Of a stretch of DNA of 11,118 nucleotides, positions 6,237-11,118 are shown piece after piece. The translations under genes and the position numbers were made by a program. Positions within the stretch are counted from its first letter, which is position 1. Each line of letters opens with the position of its first letter. Location: positions 1 through 11,118 of the forward strand of contig JADGOA010000089.1 in NCBI GenBank assembly GCA_017883215.1, written 5' to 3'. The notes below the pieces were generated by a model. The model did not search any database. It was not told the origin of the DNA and saw only the letters and a program-made list of their open reading frames with translations. Source of the DNA: Thermoanaerobaculia bacterium. Its GTDB lineage: Bacteria; Acidobacteriota; Thermoanaerobaculia; Gp7-AA8.

Positions 6237-6292
6237 ATCGCTTCCTCAGAAATCCACAATGGCGCGCTGCTGCGCGTCCCTGCGGCGCCGCC

Positions 6293-8728
6293 CTACGCGT
6301 TCGCGGCGTCTTTGTGCCCGTCGCTCACCGGCCCGCGATAGTCGCACTCGGGATTGTTGCAATACTCGATGTGCCCTTCCTTCTTGGTCGACTTCTCGAG
6401 GAGGTAGGGGGCGTGGCACTTCGGGCACTGGCGCGCCACCGGACGGTTGTTGAGCGAGAAATCGCACTTGGGGTAACGCGAGCAGGAGTAGAAGACGCCG
6501 CGGCGCGAGCGCCGTTCCACGAGCTCCCCCTCGCTGCACGTGGGGCACTTCACGCCCGTCGGCTTCGGGGGAGTGGACTTGCCGCCGTTGAGCTTGCGGA
6601 TTGTCTTGCACTCCGGGTAGCCGGAGCACGAGTAGAAGGGGCCGTAACGGCCGCTCTTGAGGACCATCTCCTTGCCGCAGTTCTCGCAGGGGGGCTGCGG
6701 CTCGGTGGGGATGTTGGCCTTCATCAGGCGCGGGTCCTTGGTGTTCTTGCAGTCGGGGTATCCGGTGCAGGCGAAGAACTGGCCGAAGCGCGAGCGCTTC
6801 AGCTGCATCGGCTTGCCGCACTTGTCGCAGATGATCTGCTCGCCCTCTGCTTCGGCCTCCGCGGCGTCGCCCTTGGCCACCTCTTTGGTGGTCTTGCAGT
6901 CCGGGTAATTGGTACAGGCCAGGAACTCGCCGAAACGACCGAACTTGATGGCCATCGGTGCGCCGCAGTTCTCGCACTTCTCGTCGGTCTCGACGCCGGT
7001 GCGCTTCACCTCGACCATCTCTTTGCCGGCGCGCTCGAGATCCCGCACGAACTTCTCGTTGAACTCGCGCATGGCGTCGATCCAGTCGACCTTCCCTGCC
7101 TCGATCTCGTCGAGCTCCTCCTCGAGCCGGGCCGTGTATTTCTCGTCGATGATGTCCGCAAACGAGGTGGTCAGCAGGTTGGTGACGACCATCCCGAGCT
7201 GCGTGGGATGGAACTTGTCGTCGTGCTTGTAGGTGTAGTCGCGAGCCTGGATGGTCGTGAGAATCTGACCGTATGTGGACGGACGTCCGATGCCGTTGTC
7301 TTCGAGCGCCTTCACCAGCGTCGCTTCGGTGTAGCGGGGCGGCGGCTGCGTGAAGTTCTGCTTGGTGTCGAGATCGAGGAGCTTCACGACCTCTCCCTCG
7401 CTCATCGCCGGCAGGGCCTTGTCGTTCTCCGGCTTCTCCTCGTCGTCGTCTTCGACTCCGCTGTCCTGGAACACCGCCAGGAAACCGGGGAACTTCAGAA
7501 CTTCGCCTGAAGCGCGAAGGGTGTGCGGGCCGTTGTTGATGTCGACGTCCGTGACGTCGAAGAGGGCGGGCATCATCTGGCAGGCCACGAAGCGGTCCCA
7601 GATCATCTTGTAGAGGTTGTACTCCTCACGGCTGAGGAAGTCCTTGATCTTGTCCGGCTCGTGGTCGAGCGATGTAGGGCGGATGGCCTCGTGGGCCTCC
7701 TGCGCCTGCGCCGCTTTCTTGACACGATAGTAGTTTGGTTTTTCAGGAAGAATATCAGCACCATATTTCGTGCTGATATATTGCCTCACTTCGTCCAGCG
7801 CTTCCGCGGAGATGCGCACCGAGTCCGTGCGCATGTACGTGATGAGACCCACCAGGCCGAAGGATCCGAGCTCTTTGCCTTCGTAAAGCTTCTGGGCGAT
7901 CTGCATGGTCCGCTTCACCGGGTACTTGAAGCGGTTGTAGGCCACGCGCTGCAGCGTGGAAGTGATGAACGGCGGCGCCGCGGACTGCTTCTTTTCCTTG
8001 CGGGCGATGGCCTGGACGACGAACTGCCCGCTCTTGAGAGCCGACTCGATCGAGCGAGCCTGCTGCTCGTTGTCGACGTCCGCCTTCTTTCCCTCGACCT
8101 TCGACAGCTTGGCGACGAACGGCGGCGGGTTGTTCGCGGCAAGCTTGGCCGCGAAGGTCCAGTACTCCTCCGGCTTGAACGCCTTGATGGCGTTCTCGCG
8201 GTCGACGATCATCTTCATCGCCACCGACTGCACGCGGCCGGCGGAGAGTCCGCGGCGAACTTTGTCCCACAGCAGCGGGGAGATCTTGTATCCCACCAGA
8301 CGGTCGAGGACGCGCCGGGCCTGCTGCGCGTTGACCTTGTTCATGTCGATGTCGGTGGGATTCTCGATGGCCTTGCGGACGGCGTTCTTCGTGATCTCGT
8401 GAAAGAGGATACGGCGAACCTTTTTTCCCTTTGTGTCGAGGAGGTTCAGCACGTGCCAGCCGATGGCCTCCCCTTCGCGATCGGGATCTGAGGCGATGTA
8501 GATCGTGTCCGCGCCTTTCGCAGCCGCTCGGAGCTCGGCGACGACTTTCTCTTTGCCTTCCAGGACCTGGTAGGTCGGTTCGAAGGTCACCTCATCGACG
8601 CCGAGCTCGCTCTTCGGGAGATCGCGCACGTGTCCGACCGAGGCCTTGACCACGTAATCCTTCCCGATGAATTTGTTGATCGTCTTCGCTTTCGCGGGAG
8701 ACTCGACGATGACGAGGTTTTTTGCCAT
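6293..8728 (-). CDS. topA: DNA topoisomerase I (type IA) with five C-terminal zinc ribbons
   Basis: This 811-residue enzyme relaxes negatively supercoiled DNA by passing strands through a transient single-strand break. The N-terminal TOPRIM domain has the catalytic E9 (VIVESPAKAKTI) and the metal motif DPDREGE (81-87). Active-site tyrosine Y298 sits in GLITYMRTDS. QQARRVLDRLVGYKISPLLW (135-154) and LSAGRVQSVA (161-170) are type IA signatures. Five four-cysteine ribbons follow at about 585-611, 634-660, 681-707, 728-755 and 768-795; these bind DNA and can contact RNA polymerase in E. coli. The length is close to the E. coli enzyme (865). ATG 8728 is chosen over an in-frame TTG five codons upstream because MAKNLVIVES aligns with the family start and GGGG lies about 9 bases before it. 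No T-tract terminator is seen in the short convergent gap after it. Confidence 0.98.
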   Translation of the reverse strand: MAKNLVIVESPAKAKTINKFIGKDYVVKASVGHVRDLPKSELGVDEVTFEPTYQVLEGKEKVVAELRAAAKGADTIYIASDPDREGEAIGWHVLNLLDTKGKKVRRILFHEITKNAVRKAIENPTDIDMNKVNAQQARRVLDRLVGYKISPLLWDKVRRGLSAGRVQSVAMKMIVDRENAIKAFKPEEYWTFAAKLAANNPPPFVAKLSKVEGKKADVDNEQQARSIESALKSGQFVVQAIARKEKKQSAAPPFITSTLQRVAYNRFKYPVKRTMQIAQKLYEGKELGSFGLVGLITYMRTDSVRISAEALDEVRQYISTKYGADILPEKPNYYRVKKAAQAQEAHEAIRPTSLDHEPDKIKDFLSREEYNLYKMIWDRFVACQMMPALFDVTDVDINNGPHTLRASGEVLKFPGFLAVFQDSGVEDDDEEKPENDKALPAMSEGEVVKLLDLDTKQNFTQPPPRYTEATLVKALEDNGIGRPSTYGQILTTIQARDYTYKHDDKFHPTQLGMVVTNLLTTSFADIIDEKYTARLEEELDEIEAGKVDWIDAMREFNEKFVRDLERAGKEMVEVKRTGVETDEKCENCGAPMAIKFGRFGEFLACTNYPDCKTTKEVAKGDAAEAEAEGEQIICDKCGKPMQLKRSRFGQFFACTGYPDCKNTKDPRLMKANIPTEPQPPCENCGKEMVLKSGRYGPFYSCSGYPECKTIRKLNGGKSTPPKPTGVKCPTCSEGELVERRSRRGVFYSCSRYPKCDFSLNNRPVARQCPKCHAPYLLEKSTKKEGHIEYCNNPECDYRGPVSDGHKDAANA

Positions 8729-8769
8729 TGCGGAACGCCCCAAACTGCGACACCCACGGTCAAATTCCT

Positions 8770-8809
8770 CGCGCGCACATCCTGCGCGCGTGAGGGAGAC
8801 GTGTGCGTG
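8770..8809. promoter_or_regulatory. Alternating purine-pyrimidine tracts and palindrome upstream of topA
   Basis: CGCGCGCA (8770-8777) and TGCGCGCG (8783-8790) form an 8-bp palindrome with a 5-base spacer, 41-62 bases upstream of the topA ATG. Three runs strictly alternate purine and pyrimidine: 8770-8780, 8783-8792 and 8799-8809. CG/TG alternation favours Z-DNA, and the palindrome could extrude as a cruciform, under negative supercoiling. A supercoiling sensor for topA is an inference. Confidence 0.35.
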
Positions 8810-8969
8810 ATCGAAGCGCGGACGATATCAAAACGAAACGCGGCACGGGTAAAAAGGGGGGCGGATCGTCGAGTTTTGGCTACCCGAGGGCGCCTTTCGC
8901 CGCCGTTTGTGCTACGCACGGTAGAGGACGAACGCGCACCGCTCCTCGCTCACGCTCCGGGGGGAGTGG

Positions 8970-9057
8970 TTCACCACAGAGGCACAGAGAGCACAGAGAA
9001 AAAGGCGAGAACTGTCGTCCCCCTGTCCTCTCTGTGCCTCTGTGCCTCTGTGGTGAA
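8970..9057. repeat. CACAGAG-type hairpin element
   Basis: Arm 8970-8999 begins TTCACCACAGAGGCACAGAG and holds an octamer-like word (GCACAGAG) in near-tandem. Arm 9029-9057 is its inverted copy; the two match over 29 bases with one bulged base, around a 29-base loop. Sequences of this kind are, to my memory, scattered through many environmental bacterial genomes, but I cannot check copy number here. It lies between topA and the response regulator gene and encodes nothing. Confidence 0.8.
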
Positions 9058-9080
9058 AAACAATGTGACCGACCGCTGAA

Positions 9081-9120
9081 ATCAAAAAGGCAGAAGCAGG
9101 CCACCGCCCACTTCTGCCTT
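9081..9120 (-). terminator. Intrinsic terminator of the response regulator operon
   Basis: On the minus strand AAGGCAGAAG (9111-9120) pairs perfectly with CTTCTGCCTT (9087-9096) over 10 bp around a 14-base loop, and TTTTTGATTT follows. It starts 8 bases after the stop codon. The upstream arm is part of two tandem GCAGAAG heptamers, so it is also a small member of the short-word hairpin group. Confidence 0.75.
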
Positions 9121-9128
9121 CTGCTTGT

Positions 9129-10508
9129 CTACTCTTCTTCGTCCTCGTCGTCCCCGACGGCTTTCTTGTACTTCTTGGTCTTGTTGTACAGCGTCTTGTA
9201 CGAGATTCCGAGGATTTCGGCGGTCTTGCGGCGGTCGCCGTCGGTCATGTGAAGCGTCTCTTCGATGACGATCCGCTCGACCTCTTCCATCGGCTGACCG
9301 AGCGGAATCGACACGGCGTTCTTGACGCGGCGCTTGCGCTGGCCGAGGAGCTTATCGGGGAGGCATTCCACGGTGAGCGCGTTCGTGCGCGCCATGATGA
9401 AGGCGCGGTTCACCACGTTCCGCAGCTCGCGGACGTTGCCCGGCCACTCGTACTGCTGCAGCGCCTCGATGAAATCGGGATCGATGTTCTCGATCTTCTT
9501 CTCTTCCGTCTCGTTCAGCTTCTGCAGGAAAAAGTGCGAGAAGAGAGGAATGTCTTCCAGGCGGTTCCGCAGCGGTGGCACCTCGATGGGGAAGACGTTG
9601 AGGCGGTAGTAGAGATCCTCGCGCATCTTTCCGTCGCCGATGGCCTTCTGCGGATCGCGGTTGGACGCGGCGATGATGCGCGCGTCGATGTTGATCTCTT
9701 CGTTCCCGCCGACGCGGCGGAACTTGCCTTCTTCGAGCACGCGCAGCAGCTTGACCTGCAGCTCGATGGGCATCTCCGTGATCTCGTCGAGGAACACCGT
9801 GCCGCCCTTGGCCACCTCGAAGTAGCCTTCGCGCCGCTTGATGGCGTTGGTGAAGGCTCCTTTCTCGTGTCCGAAGATCTCGGATTCGATCAGCGTGGGT
9901 GAGATCGCGCCGCAGTTGAAGGCGATGAACGGCTTGTTCCGCCGGCGGGAGAGGGAGTGGATCGTGTTGGCCACCACTTCCTTGCCGGATCCGGACTCGC
10001 CGACGATGAACACGTTGGCGTCGGTGTTGGCCACCATTTCCAGCTCTTCGAAGAGCCGCTGCATGGCCGGCGACTTTCCGACCAGGTGACCCAACGCCCC
10101 CATCTTCTGCAGCTGACGACGAAGCTCGAGGATCTCCTGCTTCATCATCTGCTTGTCTTCGATCGTCTTGAGGATCACCTGAAGGCGCGGCAGGTCGACC
10201 GGCTTGGTGACGTAGTCCTCGGCCCCGACCTTCAGTGCCCTCACCGCCGAGTCGACGGTGGCATGGCCGGTCAGGATGATCACCGAGATGTCCGGGTAGT
10301 GCTCCTTCATTCGATGGAGCAGATCGAGGCCGCTGCCGTCCGGGAGCTTCAGATCCACGATGGCGACATCGGGCACCAGTCTGGAGATCGCGTTCCAGCC
10401 GGCTTTCACCGTGTCCGCGAGCTCGGGCTCGTAGCCCCACTCCTCGAGAACGTCGGCCATCCCGGCGCTCGTGGCTCGATCGTCATCAACGATGAGGACT
10501 CTTTTCAT
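9129..10508 (-). CDS. NtrC-family sigma54-dependent response regulator
   Basis: This 459-residue regulator activates sigma54 RNA polymerase at enhancer-dependent promoters. A receiver domain (1-120) has acidic D8/D9, phospho-acceptor D52 in IVDLKLPDG, T80 and K102. The AAA+ domain follows: GESGSGKE Walker A (170-177), ESEIFGHEKGAFTNA (208-222), GGTVFLDEI Walker B (236-243, D241), MREDLYYRLNVF with arginine fingers (295-306) and GNVREL sensor II (358-363). A Fis-type helix-turn-helix (about 425-447, DRRKTAEILGISYKTLYNKT) binds DNA, and the protein ends in an acidic tail. The sigma54-contacting loop reads GAFTNA rather than GAFTGA (N221, codon at 9846-9848). The ATG overlaps the kinase stop as ATGA, implying translational coupling. 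A terminator follows directly. The target genes cannot be identified from this window. Confidence 0.96.
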   Translation of the reverse strand: MKRVLIVDDDRATSAGMADVLEEWGYEPELADTVKAGWNAISRLVPDVAIVDLKLPDGSGLDLLHRMKEHYPDISVIILTGHATVDSAVRALKVGAEDYVTKPVDLPRLQVILKTIEDKQMMKQEILELRRQLQKMGALGHLVGKSPAMQRLFEELEMVANTDANVFIVGESGSGKEVVANTIHSLSRRRNKPFIAFNCGAISPTLIESEIFGHEKGAFTNAIKRREGYFEVAKGGTVFLDEITEMPIELQVKLLRVLEEGKFRRVGGNEEINIDARIIAASNRDPQKAIGDGKMREDLYYRLNVFPIEVPPLRNRLEDIPLFSHFFLQKLNETEEKKIENIDPDFIEALQQYEWPGNVRELRNVVNRAFIMARTNALTVECLPDKLLGQRKRRVKNAVSIPLGQPMEEVERIVIEETLHMTDGDRRKTAEILGISYKTLYNKTKKYKKAVGDDEDEEE

Positions 10509-11118
10509 TCTTCACCCAGTGGCAAGGACATTCCGATCGTGACCCAGCCCCCTTCTTCGCTGCCGCTGAGCTCTCCACCATACGTCTCCACGATCAGGCG
10601 TGCGCCGGCGAGCGAGAGGTCGGGATTTCCGAGCGGGTCAGTGTAATAGAACTTCAAAATCTTGGTCAGCTCGAAGTCTTCCGCTTCAGGCTGGCCGGTG
10701 ATGGTGAGCCGGAAATGCGCGTTGCGGCTGACTTCGGCGCGACGCCCTTGCGCACTGAGCACTTTCGACGCGCCGTCAAAGAACATCTTGATGGCCTGCC
10801 GGATTCTCGCTTCGTGCGCCCGGACCATCGCCGGCCGTTCGAGACGCACCTCGAAACCGGCCGCGGCCGCCACTTCGTTGCAGATGCCGGCGGCGTCGAC
10901 CGCGACCGGCGCACCCTCGTTCTTCGGCGGCGTCGACAGGAGGAAGAACGTGTCGAAGATCCGCGCCATGCGGCGAAGCTCCATCTCGATGGCCCCGGCG
11001 TAATTGAGCAGCTTCTCGCCCTCGGCACCGTCGATGAGCCTGCGCACGCGCATCCGCAGCAGCTCGAGATTGAGGACTGCCACGTTGAGTGGTGTCTTCA
11101 GATCGTGCGCAGTATCAG
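10505..11118 (-). CDS. Histidine kinase-like protein with degenerate ATP-binding domain (5' end outside window)
   Basis: The frame is open to the right edge; 203 residues are visible. The fourth visible residue is the histidine of an H-box, AHDLKTPLN, followed by two helices (to about 60) typical of the dimerisation and phosphotransfer domain. The next 140 residues follow the outline of a HATPase domain, ending LSLAGARLIVETYGGEL and VTIGMSLPL. However, the ATP-binding motifs are changed. The N-box reads IRQAIKMFFDGASKVL with no asparagine where N-L-x-x-N-A is usual. The D-x-G-x-G box is missing (TITGQPEAEDF). The G2 glycines are mostly lost. It may be a histidine phosphotransferase like Spo0B or ChpT, a phosphatase, or a kinase using a partner subunit. 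It overlaps the NtrC-type regulator by 4 bp, so that regulator is its likely partner. Sensor regions lie outside the window. Confidence 0.85.
   Translation of the reverse strand, partial: DTAHDLKTPLNVAVLNLELLRMRVRRLIDGAEGEKLLNYAGAIEMELRRMARIFDTFFLLSTPPKNEGAPVAVDAAGICNEVAAAAGFEVRLERPAMVRAHEARIRQAIKMFFDGASKVLSAQGRRAEVSRNAHFRLTITGQPEAEDFELTKILKFYYTDPLGNPDLSLAGARLIVETYGGELSGSEEGGWVTIGMSLPLGEE

Larger units (their letters stand above)
8729..9128. other. 400-bp gene-free region upstream of topA
   Basis: It holds, from the topA side, alternating purine-pyrimidine tracts (8770-8809), a featureless stretch (about 8810-8969), a CACAGAG-type hairpin (8970-9057) and the terminator of the response regulator gene (9081-9120). 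The topA promoter must lie here or within the hairpin, but I find no convincing -35/-10 pair. Short open frames in this stretch show no coding character. Confidence 0.6.

Noticed and set aside
6261..6276. Terminator between convergent metX and topA
   Set aside because: Only a 5-bp CGCGC/GCGCG stem with no T-tract on either strand.
6314..7510. 398-codon plus-strand open frame opposite the topA 3' half
   Set aside because: It is antisense to conserved zinc-ribbon and core topoisomerase sequence; no recognisable motifs.
8741..8743. TTG as the topA start
   Set aside because: It adds only five residues without a ribosome binding site; ATG at 8728 gives the standard family N-terminus.
8821..8860. 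Sigma70 promoter for topA around TTTACC and TGATAT on the minus strand
   Set aside because: The hexamers match the consensus at only about four and three of six positions, no better than expected by chance.
8970..9057. Intrinsic terminator in the CACAGAG hairpin
   Set aside because: The loop is 29 bases long, no T-tract follows on the minus strand, and a clear terminator already lies nearer the stop codon at 9081-9120.
9352..10440. Long minus-strand frame overlapping the response regulator in another frame
   Set aside because: The overlapping frame encodes a complete NtrC-type protein; the alternative is low-complexity and Arg/Ala/Gly-rich.

Overview
The window is GC-rich bacterial chromosome with densely packed, mostly single-copy housekeeping genes and unusually structured gaps between them. 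No rRNA, tRNA, CRISPR array, insertion sequence or phage gene is visible. The phylum cannot be fixed from this sequence. The mix of a guanine deaminase, an LDH-like malate dehydrogenase, a remnant ATP-dependent DNA ligase, a sigma54 activator and dispersed CACAGAG-type repeats makes me guess a soil or subsurface lineage such as Acidobacteriota, with low confidence.

Layout, left to right. Bases 1-738 (minus) hold the first 246 residues of a secreted protein with two DUF5666-like beta domains; it runs off the left edge. Upstream of it lie two small leader stem-loops and a (GCGAGTA)7 repeat hairpin. guaD (877-2175, minus) ends inside that hairpin. An octamer-repeat hairpin separates it from a PolB-type 3'-5' exonuclease gene (2318-3250, minus). 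A 138-bp inverted pair of REP-like palindromes (3344-3481) follows, and its right half is also the terminator of mdh (3505-4446, minus). Divergent from mdh lies a frameshifted, truncated ATP-dependent DNA ligase remnant (4563-4936, plus), then a second REP-like pair (4968-5056), then metX (5106-6236, plus). metX converges on topA (6293-8728, minus). A 400-bp gap upstream of topA holds alternating purine-pyrimidine tracts, a CACAGAG hairpin and an intrinsic terminator. The right end is a two-component operon, minus strand: a histidine-kinase-like protein (partial, entering from the right edge) overlaps by 4 bp an NtrC-family sigma54-dependent response regulator (9129-10508).

The genes do not form one pathway. 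Guanine catabolism, malate oxidation, methionine synthesis, DNA supercoiling and DNA processing sit side by side. The clear functional unit is the kinase/regulator pair. It has two odd features: the kinase keeps its phospho-acceptor histidine box but has lost the recognisable ATP-binding motifs, and the regulator carries GAFTNA in place of the sigma54-contacting GAFTGA.

The most distinctive material lies between the genes. There are two families of inverted elements. One is a REP/BIME-like family with GGAGTGC ends and compensatory base changes in its stems. The other is a set of snap-back hairpins, each built from a different 7- or 8-base word, most of them placed just after a stop codon.
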